Source: Arsenicibacter sp965247375 (GTDB lineage Bacteria; Bacteroidota; Bacteroidia; Cytophagales; Spirosomataceae). From it: a stretch of 64,000 nucleotides of DNA. The stretch is from assembly GCA_965247375.1 (NCBI GenBank), contig CBDFHU010000004.1, forward strand, positions 50,336 through 114,335, read 5' to 3'. Shown in pieces: positions 1-8,900 of this stretch (positions are counted from its first letter, which is position 1; every line of letters begins with the position of its first letter). The translations under genes and the position numbers were made by a program. Under the pieces are notes generated by a model. The model saw only the letters and a program-made list of their open reading frames with translations, did no database searches and was not told the DNA's origin.

Positions 1-177
1 TGGATTGAGCGGTAAGCCAAGTTTCTCTAGGTTTCGGTTTGTTTGCCTAAAAGACTCTCTCATATTTGATCCATTAGGATGAAGCCAAGTATCATCTTCG
101 CCCTGAACTATGGAAGCAAACTGGTCACTCGTGAGTTGACTGATGTTATTGGGGCTTGTAGGACGAGTTAAGTACAT
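1..177 (-). CDS. Partial unknown protein, N-terminal 59 residues
   Basis: An open frame begins with ATG at 175-177 and runs off the left edge of the window without a stop. It encodes MYLTRPTSPNNISQ and continues with a polar stretch containing HPNGSNMRESFRQ. I do not recognise a family. The frame stays open upstream as far as a stop near 247, so the start is not certain. No clear ribosome binding site is visible, which is normal for this phylum. The piece may be the beginning of a real gene or a chance frame, and only the sequence to the left can decide. Confidence 0.35.
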   Translation of the reverse strand, partial: MYLTRPTSPNNISQLTSDQFASIVQGEDDTWLHPNGSNMRESFRQTNRNLEKLGLPLNP

Positions 178-290
178 AAATGAATGATGGATAACAGCAC
201 TTGAAGAAAATAAAGATATATGTTTTGCTGTTATGCGGGAAAGTTTTTATTTAATTCCATCCTCCATTCCATCCCCGTGGAAAAACAAAA

Positions 291-325
291 AAGGCTAACT
301 CGTTCGTTATGAACTCGTTAGCCTT
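291..325 (-). terminator. Rho-independent terminator of the initiator tRNA
   Basis: AAGGCTAAC pairs with GTTAGCCTT across a small internal loop, and on the minus strand the stem is followed by a run of T. It lies just 3' of the tRNA gene. A similar GGCTAAnnn/nnnTTAGCC terminator occurs at 51183-51233. Confidence 0.7.
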
Positions 326-333
326 TTACTTAG

Positions 334-687
334 TAGCGGGAGCTGGACTCGAACCAGCGACCTTTGGGTTATGCTTGCTACTACAACTTTCGTTGCTCCT
401 GCTGTTGCAGAATTTGTAGTCTGGACTGTCTCTTCACCCTCTCCATAACGAGGTAGGGGCCTGCCATTCAGTCTCTACACCTTCTCTGACGACTCAGAGC
501 TTGGCTCGGGATTACCACACTACCGGCTTCCCCGAATTTGACAAGATACACATAATCGTTACCAATTATGCTGCCCATAACTTCAGTTTCCGGTTTTACC
601 CGCCAGAGACAAATAAGTGCGATTTGTCTCTGTTCTGCTGAAGTTGCATTGCTGAGCCCAACGAGCTACCAACTGCTCCATCCCGCG
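334..687 (-). tRNA. tRNA-fMet(CAU) interrupted by an intron
   Basis: On the minus strand the 5' exon (687-655) begins CGCGGGATGGAGCAG and ends at U33. The 3' exon (373-334) begins with the CAU anticodon and supplies the rest of the anticodon stem, the T arm and the 3' acceptor strand. Joined, the exons give a standard 73-nt tRNA with a TTGGG/CCCAA anticodon stem. A C1xU72 mismatch at the top of the acceptor stem and the three G:C pairs of the anticodon stem mark it as the initiator tRNA. CCA is not encoded. The two exons are separated by 281 nt placed exactly between U33 and C34, described as a separate feature. The gene has a good promoter at 721-750 and a terminator at 291-325. Confidence 0.9.
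374..654 (-). ncRNA. Group I intron (subgroup IC3-like) in tRNA-fMet
   Basis: The insert has the conserved core of a group I ribozyme in the right order. Element P is CAAAUUCGGGGAAGCC (540-525), Q is GUAAUCCCGAGCCAAGC (515-499), R contains GGUGUAGAGACUGAAUG (near 481-465) and S is GAAGAGACAGUCCAG (435-421). The R and S elements can form P7 through AGACU/AGUCC. The upstream exon ends in U and the intron ends in G, as expected for group I splicing. Other hairpins are CAGAGACAAAT/ATTTGTCTCTG, CUGC-AACA-GCAG and CAAC-GAAA-GUUG with a GNRA tetraloop. No homing endonuclease frame is present. I could not identify a convincing P1 guide sequence by eye. The core wording is close to that of cyanobacterial and plastid tRNA introns. 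Confidence 0.85.
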
Positions 688-720
688 GTGTTCGCGTCAA
701 TCATCTAACTGATTGGACTG

Positions 721-750
721 CAAAGGTAGTAGTTATATTTGAAAAAACAA
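721..750 (-). promoter_or_regulatory. Promoter of the split tRNA-fMet gene
   Basis: On the minus strand TTG (750-748), a 19-nt spacer and TACCTTTG (728-721) fit the Bacteroidota consensus TTG-N17-23-TAnnTTTG. The tRNA 5' end lies 34 nt downstream. A second TACCTTTG faces the other way at 753-760, making a CAAAGGTAG/CTACCTTTG inverted repeat. Confidence 0.75.
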
Positions 751-775
751 GCTACCTTTGTAAAAAAAATAACAG

Positions 776-814
776 CCCTCCCCCAAAAATGTTTTGCGCG
801 GGAGGGATTTTTTT
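776..814 (+). terminator. Terminator-like hairpin in front of era
   Basis: CCCTCCC (776-782) pairs with GGGAGGG (800-806) and is followed by ATTTTTTT. It ends only about 25 nt before the era start, and no gene to its left is read rightward, so it may be a leader attenuator or a barrier against antisense transcription. Confidence 0.55.
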
Positions 815-838
815 CGGTAATCATTGGTTATCAAGAGA

Positions 839-1783
839 ATGGAATCAGAAGAAAATTTTTCAATTGAACCGGTACAACGACAGGAAGAAACCTATCCCGG
901 ACGCGCCGGCTTTGTCAGTATCATCGGAAAACCCAATGTCGGGAAGTCGACACTGATGAATCAGCTGGTGGGCGAACGCCTGTCGATCATTACGTCGAAG
1001 GCCCAAACCACCCGTCACCGGATTATGGGTATCCTGAACGGCACTCACAATGGCGAAGATTTTCAGCTGGTCTATTCGGATACACCCGGCATTATCCAGC
1101 CCCAATACAAACTCCATGAATCCATGATGAGCTTTGTACGCGGGTCAGTCGAAGACGCCGACGTTATCCTGTTCGTAACCGATATTTTCGAAAAGCACGA
1201 CGAGAACGATGTCATCAAGCGCCTCAAACATGCCGAAGCACCGGTGATCCTGCTGGTGAATAAAATCGACCAGGCAACGCAGGAACAGATCGACGAAAAA
1301 ATAGCTTACTGGACAGAAAACGTCCCGACAGAACTGATTCTTCCGATCTCGGCTCTCAACGGCGTCAATCTGGAAACATTGTTCAACGAAATCATCACGC
1401 GTCTGCCCTATCACCCGCCTTATTTCCCGGCAGACGAAATGACCGATAAGCCCGAACGCTTCTTTGCCTCCGAAATTATCCGGGAAAAAATCTTCCTGAA
1501 TTATAAGAAAGAGGTGCCGTATAGCTCGGAGGTGATCATTACCTCGTTTAAAGACAAGGAAGACATGATTGTGGTACAGGCCGAAATTCTGGTCGAACGG
1601 CCGACGCAACGCTCGATCCTGCTGGGTGAAGGCGGCAAAATGATTAAAAAGACCGGTATTATGGCCCGTGAAGAGCTCGAACGGTTCTTTGGCAGGAAAG
1701 TATATCTCGAAACATTTGTAAAAGTTGAACCAGACTGGCGCAGCAAAGAACGTATGCTGAAGCGGCTGGGTTATGAAGAATAG
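839..1783 (+). CDS. era: GTPase Era
   Basis: Era is the GTPase that binds the 3' end of 16S rRNA and helps mature the 30S ribosomal subunit. The protein shows G1 GKPNVGKS at about residues 30-37, switch II DTPG at 81-84, G4 NKID at 141-144 and a C-terminal KH domain with the GEGGKMIKK loop. At about 314 residues it has the usual family length. I chose ATG at 839 (MESEENF) rather than the TTG at 824, because homologues have only a short variable tail before the GTPase domain. It is followed 71 nt downstream by der, so the two ribosome-assembly GTPases are probably co-transcribed up to the terminator at 3183. Confidence 0.95.
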   Translation: MESEENFSIEPVQRQEETYPGRAGFVSIIGKPNVGKSTLMNQLVGERLSIITSKAQTTRHRIMGILNGTHNGEDFQLVYSDTPGIIQPQYKLHESMMSFVRGSVEDADVILFVTDIFEKHDENDVIKRLKHAEAPVILLVNKIDQATQEQIDEKIAYWTENVPTELILPISALNGVNLETLFNEIITRLPYHPPYFPADEMTDKPERFFASEIIREKIFLNYKKEVPYSSEVIITSFKDKEDMIVVQAEILVERPTQRSILLGEGGKMIKKTGIMAREELERFFGRKVYLETFVKVEPDWRSKERMLKRLGYEE

Positions 1784-1854
1784 CGTGAGGAAGGTTTCGG
1801 GACAGCTTTAACCAAACCGGCTGCCCGCCTTCGCTGATCACCTCCTTTGACATT

Positions 1855-3162
1855 ATGGCAAATATTGTTGCAATCGTGGGCCGTCCGAACGTCGGAAAGT
1901 CCACCCTATTTAACCGCCTGACCGAACAGCGGCAGGCCATCATGGACAACCAATCGGGCGTAACACGCGACCGGCACTACGGTTTTGCGGAATGGACAGA
2001 TAAACACTTCACAGTCATTGATACAGGCGGATACGTGGTAGGCTCCGAAGATGTCTTCGAAGGCGCCATCCGCGAACAGGTTGAAATTGCGCTCGACGAA
2101 GCGACTGTGGTCTTGTTTGTGGTCGATACCATGACGGGTATGACCGGCCTCGACGAAGATTTCGCTAACGTACTCCGCCGGTCAAACAAACCGGTGTATG
2201 TTGTGGCCAATAAATCCGAAACGGCCGACCGCCGGCAGGCGGCAGCCGAATTTTATGCCCTCGGGCTGGGTGATCCGTATCCGGTGTCGGCCCAGGACGG
2301 CGGCGGTACCGGCGACCTGCTCGACAAAGTTATTACCCATTTCCAGACGGACGGCATTGAGAATCCAAACGGCGGTATTCCGCGGATTTCGATTCTGGGC
2401 CGGCCAAACGTCGGTAAATCATCGTTCGTTAACGTATTATTAGGTCAGGAGCGGAACATCGTTACCGACATTGCCGGTACTACCCGCGATGCCATCAACA
2501 CGCGCTACCGGGCCTATGGCCAGGACTTTATCCTGACCGATACGGCCGGTATCCGCCGGAAATCAAAAATCAAGGACAACATCGAATTTTACTCCATCCT
2601 CCGGTCGCTGAAAGCGATGGAAGAGTCGGACGTTTGTATTGTGATGCTGGACGCAACCCGTGGTTTCGAATCACAGGACTTCAACATCATCGGCCAGGCG
2701 ATTCGGGCGAAGAAGGGTGTTGTGGTGATGATTAATAAGTGGGACGCTGTGGAGAAAGACCATAAAACGGCCGACAACTGGCGCAAGGAAATGATTCAGC
2801 GCATGATGCCGATTGATTACCTGCCGATCATGTTTGCGTCGGTACACGAAAAGCAGCGGATTTTCCAGGTAATCGAAAAAGCGATGGAGGTGTATGAAAA
2901 CAAACACAAGAAAATTACTACCTCGAAGCTGAACGAAGCCATGCAGCCCGAAATTGAAGCCTACCCCCCGCCATCGACCAAGGGTAAGCAGATCAAGATC
3001 AAATACATGCTGCAACTGCCGACGCCATCGCCGACATTTGTCTTTTTCTGTAACCTGCCTCAGTACATTAAGGAATCCTACGAGCGCTTCCTGGAAAACA
3101 AACTACGGGCGCACTTCGGCTTCGACGGTGTCCCGATAACGCTCTTTTTCCGGCAGAAATAA
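1855..3162 (+). CDS. der: Ribosome biogenesis GTPase Der (EngA)
   Basis: Der acts in late 50S ribosomal subunit assembly and is unusual in having two GTPase domains in tandem. Both are visible: the first has GRPNVGKS at residues 9-16, DTGG and NKSE, and the second has GRPNVGKSS near residue 180, DTAG and NKWD. A C-terminal KH-like domain follows. The length of 435 residues is normal. The G4 motif of the first domain is NKSE instead of the common NKxD, which I take as a lineage variant. It follows era and ends just before a strong terminator. Confidence 0.96.
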   Translation: MANIVAIVGRPNVGKSTLFNRLTEQRQAIMDNQSGVTRDRHYGFAEWTDKHFTVIDTGGYVVGSEDVFEGAIREQVEIALDEATVVLFVVDTMTGMTGLDEDFANVLRRSNKPVYVVANKSETADRRQAAAEFYALGLGDPYPVSAQDGGGTGDLLDKVITHFQTDGIENPNGGIPRISILGRPNVGKSSFVNVLLGQERNIVTDIAGTTRDAINTRYRAYGQDFILTDTAGIRRKSKIKDNIEFYSILRSLKAMEESDVCIVMLDATRGFESQDFNIIGQAIRAKKGVVVMINKWDAVEKDHKTADNWRKEMIQRMMPIDYLPIMFASVHEKQRIFQVIEKAMEVYENKHKKITTSKLNEAMQPEIEAYPPPSTKGKQIKIKYMLQLPTPSPTFVFFCNLPQYIKESYERFLENKLRAHFGFDGVPITLFFRQK

Positions 3163-3182
3163 TACAGGTATCACCTTAGTTG

Positions 3183-3231
3183 CAGCCGATGGCCATCCGT
3201 TCCGGATCAATAGCCATCGGCTGTTTTTTTT
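3183..3231 (+). terminator. Terminator of era-der
   Basis: CAGCCGATGGC (3183-3193) pairs perfectly with GCCATCGGCTG (3213-3223), followed by eight T. The next gene starts at 3234, directly after the T run. Confidence 0.9.
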
Positions 3232-3233
3232 AT

Positions 3234-4142
3234 ATGGAGGCTTCCCGAATCCGCTATTGGCTGGGCGTTCTGTTCGTTTTTCTGGCCGCGTTCTGTTTTG
3301 CCCTGAAAGGCGTGCTGATCAAACTGGCCTATCAGTATCATATTGATGCGTTATCGCTGCTGACGTTGCGGCTGCTGTTTGCGTTGCCGTTTTACGTCGG
3401 CATTGCCCTATATCAGCAACAGCGCACTCCGGTTGCCCCGCTCACGGTTCGTGAATGGCTATGGCTTTTCTTTCTGGGGGTTACGGGCTATTACCTGGCC
3501 AGTTACTTTAACTTTATTGGCCTGGTTTATATTTCGGCGAGTCTGGAGCGGATTCTGTTGTTCACCTATCCGACGTTTGTGCTGCTGATGAATGCTGTCA
3601 CCAAAAAGCGCAGTATCAGCCGGCTGCAATGGGGCGCACTGGCGCTTACGTATCTGGGCATCCTGATTGCATTTGCCCCTCATATTCAGTTCGGCGATCA
3701 CCATGCGGTTTTACTGGGCGCTTTCTGGGTCATTCTGAGCGGGCTGGTCTATGCGGTTTATCTCGTCGGCAGCGACTCAATGATTGCCCGTGTAGGCTCG
3801 CAACGGTATACGTGCTATGCCCTGATTGCGGCTACCATTCCGGTCGTTATCCATTGCCTGAGTCAAAATGGCTTCGCCCTCACCGGCTATCCCGTACCAA
3901 TCTATGCGCTGACAGCCATCATGGCTGTTTTCGTAACCGTTGTGCCCACCTTTATGATTGCTGAAGGCATAAAGCGGGTCGGATCAGCCAACGCATCGCT
4001 GGTAGCCAGCATTGGACCGGTCTTTACCATTGTACTGGCATCCGTACTTTTAGGCGAAAAAATTACGGCATTACAGTTACTGGGAACGGCATTTGTTTTA
4101 GCTGGTGTATCCTTAATCGGGTGGCGTGGAAAAAAAATATAA
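3234..4142 (+). CDS. EamA/DMT-family permease
   Basis: This is a ten-helix drug/metabolite-superfamily transporter of the inner membrane with two EamA repeats. The sequence is strongly hydrophobic throughout, and repeat ends such as LGEKITALQLLGTAFVLAGV are typical of the family. The start is taken at ATG 3234 (MEASRIRYW), which gives about 302 residues, the usual size. A longer frame beginning with TTG at 3180 would run through the der terminator and is rejected. The substrate cannot be told from sequence; family members export amino acids, sugars or metabolites. The start codon abuts the upstream terminator, so the gene must have a promoter inside der or be read through. Confidence 0.85.
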   Translation: MEASRIRYWLGVLFVFLAAFCFALKGVLIKLAYQYHIDALSLLTLRLLFALPFYVGIALYQQQRTPVAPLTVREWLWLFFLGVTGYYLASYFNFIGLVYISASLERILLFTYPTFVLLMNAVTKKRSISRLQWGALALTYLGILIAFAPHIQFGDHHAVLLGAFWVILSGLVYAVYLVGSDSMIARVGSQRYTCYALIAATIPVVIHCLSQNGFALTGYPVPIYALTAIMAVFVTVVPTFMIAEGIKRVGSANASLVASIGPVFTIVLASVLLGEKITALQLLGTAFVLAGVSLIGWRGKKI

Positions 4143-4344
4143 AATTTTAAATCCAGGATAAGCGTTATTCCGTATAGATGATAGACAACTTAAAAACAGT
4201 CGGTCATATTAATTTATTACTCAATACAACCGTAAAAAACTGTCCCATTGGATAAGGTTTTATCTCACAAAAGACATCAAAAAACAGTTGTATGAGAATA
4301 AGTAGTATCTTTCATTCACGCACGCACCTTAATGTTCTACGGAT

Positions 4345-4653
4345 ATGGTAATGGAAAAAATGATGGACGACGACAAACGTATTGAACGTGCCGCTTACGT
4401 GCTGAAGGCCGTGGCACATCCGCTGCGCATCAAGATCATTCAGATGCTGAAAGAAAACAAAGAGCTCAATGTGTCTACGATTTATAAAAATCTGAACGCA
4501 GAACAGTCTCTGATTTCACATCACCTGATCAACATGCGTGACAAAGGTATTCTGGAAATCCGTCGGAGCGGGAAAAATATCTATTATTTCCTGGTCGACA
4601 ATGCAATGTCAGAAGTAATTGACTGCATTTACCGGAGCAAGGTTTTAGCTTAG
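4345..4653 (+). CDS. ArsR/SmtB-family transcriptional regulator
   Basis: This 102-residue winged-helix protein has the ArsR pattern: LKAVAHPLRIKIIQML, then a recognition region around NAEQSLISHHLINMRDKG and a beta wing with RRSGKNIYYF. ArsR proteins are dimeric repressors that leave DNA when they bind metal ions or another signal. The ELCVC metal motif of true ArsR/SmtB sensors is absent, so the signal is unknown. It stands alone, convergent with ruvB across a shared hairpin at 4668-4704. The 200 nt before it are AT-rich and contain TATCTTTC, a near match to the -7 box. Confidence 0.8.
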   Translation: MVMEKMMDDDKRIERAAYVLKAVAHPLRIKIIQMLKENKELNVSTIYKNLNAEQSLISHHLINMRDKGILEIRRSGKNIYYFLVDNAMSEVIDCIYRSKVLA

Positions 4654-4667
4654 TAACGTTGGATCTA

Positions 4668-4704
4668 CAGGAGCAAACAACATAATTCAGGTTGTTTGCT
4701 CCTG
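4668..4704. terminator. Bidirectional terminator between ArsR gene and ruvB
   Basis: A perfect 14-bp stem, CAGGAGCAAACAAC (4668-4681) with GTTGTTTGCTCCTG (4691-4704), lies between two convergent genes. T runs are weak. Confidence 0.7.
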
Positions 4705-4710
4705 ATACGA

Positions 4711-5742
4711 TCACGAATTAAAGAGTTCGCCCGTCCGGTAGGTGGGCAGGACACCAAGGTGGTGATACGCCTTTTCGGTAGCTTCGCGTCCCCGTGAGGT
4801 CCGCTTCAGATAGCCTTCCTGAATCAGGAACGGCTCATATACTTCTTCAATTGTTTCTGCTTCTTCGCCACAGGCTGTGGCAATCGTTGACAACCCGACC
4901 GGTCCGCCCTTGAATTTATCGATAATGGTCGATAAAATGCGGTTGTCCATCTCATCCAGGCCATTGTGGTCCACATCAAGGGCAGTCAGTGCCATTTCAG
5001 CAATACCAACCGTAATGTAGCCATTGCCTTTTACCTGGGCAAAGTCACGCGTACGACGCAGCAGGTTGTTTGCAATACGCGGTGTTCCACGACTGCGGCG
5101 GGCAATTTCAAAGGCCCCCGTTTCATCAATCGGCGTACCGAGAATAGCGCACGACCGCTGAACGATGCCGGTCAGAATGTTGGCATCATAGTATTCCAGC
5201 CGGCAGCTGATCCCGAAGCGGGCCCGCAACGGCGAGGTCAGCATACCCGCCCGCGTAGTTGCCCCGATGAGCGTAAACGGATTCAGCTTAATCTGTACCG
5301 TACGGGCATTCGGGCCCGAATCGAGCATGATATCGATCTTGTAATCTTCCATCGCCGAATACAGGTACTCCTCCACAATCGGGTTCAGCCGGTGAATCTC
5401 ATCGATAAATAATACATCATTCGGCTGGAGGTTAGTCAATAACCCGGCAAGGTCGCTTGGCTTATCGAGTACGGGCCCGGAAGTCATTTTGATGTTCGCT
5501 TCCAGTTCGTTGGCAATAATGTGCGACAGCGTGGTTTTACCCAAACCCGGAGGCCCGTGCAGCAGCACGTGGTCGAGTGCATCGCCGCGCTGCCGGGCCG
5601 CCGTCACAAATACCTGAAGGTTTTCCAGCACTTTTACCTGACCCGTAAAATCATCGAACGAAAGCGGCCGGAGCGCCCGTTCAATTTCTTTCTCCGAATT
5701 AGACATGCTGTCGCTGGTACCTTTTAAAATATCTTTCCGCAT
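4711..5742 (-). CDS. ruvB: Holliday junction helicase subunit RuvB
   Basis: RuvB is the AAA+ hexamer that, with RuvA, drives branch migration at Holliday junctions during recombinational repair. The sequence shows Walker A GPPGLGKT, Walker B LFIDEIHR, sensor GATTRAG, arginine-finger region RARFG and a C-terminal winged helix. The start is taken at ATG 5742 (MRKDILKGT), giving 343 residues; MSNSEKE at 5706 is an alternative. A TTG at 5772 would add residues not seen in the family. ruvA and ruvC are not adjacent. Confidence 0.96.
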   Translation of the reverse strand: MRKDILKGTSDSMSNSEKEIERALRPLSFDDFTGQVKVLENLQVFVTAARQRGDALDHVLLHGPPGLGKTTLSHIIANELEANIKMTSGPVLDKPSDLAGLLTNLQPNDVLFIDEIHRLNPIVEEYLYSAMEDYKIDIMLDSGPNARTVQIKLNPFTLIGATTRAGMLTSPLRARFGISCRLEYYDANILTGIVQRSCAILGTPIDETGAFEIARRSRGTPRIANNLLRRTRDFAQVKGNGYITVGIAEMALTALDVDHNGLDEMDNRILSTIIDKFKGGPVGLSTIATACGEEAETIEEVYEPFLIQEGYLKRTSRGREATEKAYHHLGVLPTYRTGELFNS

Positions 5743-5870
5743 GTTTTCTGTGGGATAAAAGCGTGCTGACAAAGGTTATTTCAGGCACACTTACCTAGTC
5801 AAATATACAAAAAAAAGACGGTTTTTCCCATAAAAAACGCCGCCGCCGGCAGCCCGTTTGCGCAGAAAAA

Positions 5871-5900
5871 AGCCCCTCTCTGTTATGGCAGAGAGGGGCT
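5871..5900 (-). terminator. Terminator of the type IX cargo gene
   Basis: AGCCCCTCTCTG (5871-5882) pairs with CAGAGAGGGGCT (5889-5900). On the minus strand it is followed by six T, just after the stop codon of the gene at 5908. Confidence 0.9.
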
Positions 5901-5907
5901 TCATTTA

Positions 5908-8900
5908 TTACCGGATCACCGAAACAGAACCTCGTCTGGTAACCCTCGGCCGCTCAGGGAAATACTGACTGCCATAAGTCACCACGTAAGCATATACCTG
6001 CGGCGGATACGAAACACCCTTGTACAAACCATCCCACGGCTCGGCCGGATTGGTAGTCATAAACACGATTTCGCCCCAACGATTAAAGATTTTCAGTTCA
6101 AAATCGGTCGTGTAGGCGCTGAACACCTGTAAAACATCATTTTGGCTGTCACCATTCGGCGTAAAGGCTTCCGGAATAAATACCCTCGGTTCACACAGAT
6201 CTTTCACACTGGCAAAATCACGGACCACACAGTTTTCCCTGTTCGTCACAACCAGCGAGTAACTACCCGACCGGTTCACGGTAATGGCCGACAGACTGGA
6301 CCCGACATCCGGCCACGAATAGGTCAGGTCCGACCCACCCCGCACCAGCAAGGTGGTTGACTGGCCATCGCCTACGCAGATAGCGGCTTCTTTGGTGAAT
6401 GTAAACTGCGGAATCGGCTTCACCCGCACCACCACATCATCGGTTACCGAGCAGCCGTTCTGCGAAGCCGTCACCACATAGGTCCCGGACGATACCGGCC
6501 GAAGGATCGCTCCGGCCGTTCCGTTCGACCACTGGAAGCTGGCTCCGTTCGAACCCGTTGCCGAGAGCGACTGCGGCTGGTTGGCACAGAACTCAACATC
6601 CGGCCCGGCATTTACCTGCGGCGGTGGCAGTACACTGACCGCTCTGGTCGCGGCATTGGCACAACCATTCTGCGTGACGGAATAGGTCACCGTAATACTA
6701 GTTGAGACATAGGCCGCACTTGGGGTAAAGCTGCCCGTCGGCGTTACCCCCGTTCCGGACCAGACCCCGCCCGTCGGACTGTTACCTGTCAGCTGCACCG
6801 GCTGCACACCGACGCAGACCGATAAGGCCGGTCCTGCCGATACCGTCGGTTTCGGGCTGAAGGTTACGTTTGTGAAATCACTACCGATACACCCGTTCAG
6901 GGTATTACGGATGGTAATGGAATAGGAGCCGGGCGCACTCACCGAAATGGTCGGCGTTGTCTCTCCGGTGCTCCACGTAAAGGTGTTGCCCGGCACATTG
7001 GCACCCGCCGGCGTCAGCGACAGCGCCTCGCCAATACAGGCCTGCGACAGCGGTGGCAGGTCAGCAAACCCGCGCGTATCCAGTCCGATATCCACCACCG
7101 GAATATTTAACCGGCAACCGCCTGCATCGCTGATTTCGACATTATACCGGCCCGCTGCCGCACCGGTAAAGGGCTGTGTCTGGCTGACAATGGCGCCGGT
7201 TGCGTCCCGCCAGACAAAGATTGTCGGTGTTCCGCCGGTAATGGTCAGGTTGGCGCTCCCGCTGTTCGGTACGCTACACAGCGCCGACATCGACGTCGGA
7301 GTCGCCTTCAGCGGATTTGCCGGTGAGACCAGTGCAAACGAACTGTCAACCGTACACTGGGCCGAATTGGTGGCTTTTATCTTATACGTCCCTTCCGATA
7401 CCGCCGAAAGAACATTTGTCGTTGCGGGCAAGGTTGATCCGTCAGCGCGCGTCCAGACATACGTGTATGTACCTGCCGGATTCGGCGTCAGCGTAATGGC
7501 GCCATCCAGAGTTGTACAGCCCGTCGGTGGCGTCAACGCAGCCGTCAGGCGGGGTTTTGGCAGTGCAGTCAGGGTTGTGCTTTCGGTCGCTGTACACACA
7601 CCGCCGGTTGCATTTGTATAGGTAGCAGTTACAGAATAAACACCACTTTGGCTAACTGTAATAACTTTACTACTTTCCCCGGTACTCCACTTAAACTGCT
7701 CATAAATTGGCGTTCCTACTCCTACTGTGGTTGATGTACCGGCACAAACAGTTGAGCTTGGCGTTACCCTAGGAGAAGGTGGCCTGGTAAGTACAAGGTA
7801 AATTGTATCCGCTTGAGGACATTGCGTACTATTGTAAGCAAAAGCCACATAAGTACCAGTCTGTGTAACCGAATACGTTTTATTTCTACTAATTATTCGT
7901 CCATTTCTAACCCAAGCATAATTGGAAGCATCGCTCTCGATTGTCAAATCGACAGACGTTTGACAAAGCACTCTATCAGGACCTAAGCTAAAAGATTTAG
8001 GAACAGCTACTATATTGACTACATCAGTTACAGTTGTAAAATTACAAGGTTTACCATCGGCAGTTCTTGTATCTATTGTTAATGTTGCCGTATAGGACCC
8101 TGGGGTTTTGTAGACGTGTGTCTGAGTCTGGGCCGATGTAAATGATTTCGGCACCGTACCATCCCCGAAGTTCAGCGTATAGGTTTCTTTTAGCTTTTGA
8201 CAGAACGGCCCGATCGTAAACTGTATATCATCCCCAACGCACTCGCCTTCGTGCGACAGCCCGGGGCTGCTGCTTGGCGGCTGGGTAAAGTTCATGACCT
8301 GGTTTGGCAGACCAAGTTGCGCCTGTCGACCGCCCAGATCCTGCCCGTTGATGTTGAACCGGAGGCTGTCCAGAAACGTCGCGTTCGGGTTTTCGATCAC
8401 GCCCAGCGACGTTGAACCCGGTACAGAAACGTAAATTTTTCCGTCGGTTGCCACCTGCAACGCGCCGAACTGCTGCGTGGTACTGGTAGCGATTTCGGTG
8501 CGGGAAGCCGTGAGCGCATCGGGATCGGTTTGCTTCAGATCATACTGAACAATATAGGAGGACGCATTTGTGGCACTCGACGGGTTACCCAGTAACGTCA
8601 CAAACAGCTTGGTTCCGTCGGGCGAGAACTCCACGCCATAGGCATCAGGCGGAGCCGGTCCCAGATCAATTGTTCGTTTGTAGGTCAGATCACCGGTTTG
8701 TGTGTCAAACTCGTAGAGTTCGACCAGGTTATTCGGCGGCCCGGGCACAACACCCGGCACCACTACGGCTAATTGCTTAATGGCCGTATTCGACGTCCCT
8801 GGTGAGGCCGTACCGCTCGTTGCTGAGGAACTGATGGCGGGGCCGAACTTCATATAGCCTTGTGCTTGGGCTACGTTCGTCTGCGACACACCGGCCGAAA

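Noticed and set aside
824..838. TTG at 824 as the start of era
   Set aside because: It would add five residues not expected in the family; ATG at 839 is the better choice.
3180..3233. TTG at 3180 as the start of the EamA permease
   Set aside because: The added codons are the der terminator hairpin itself.
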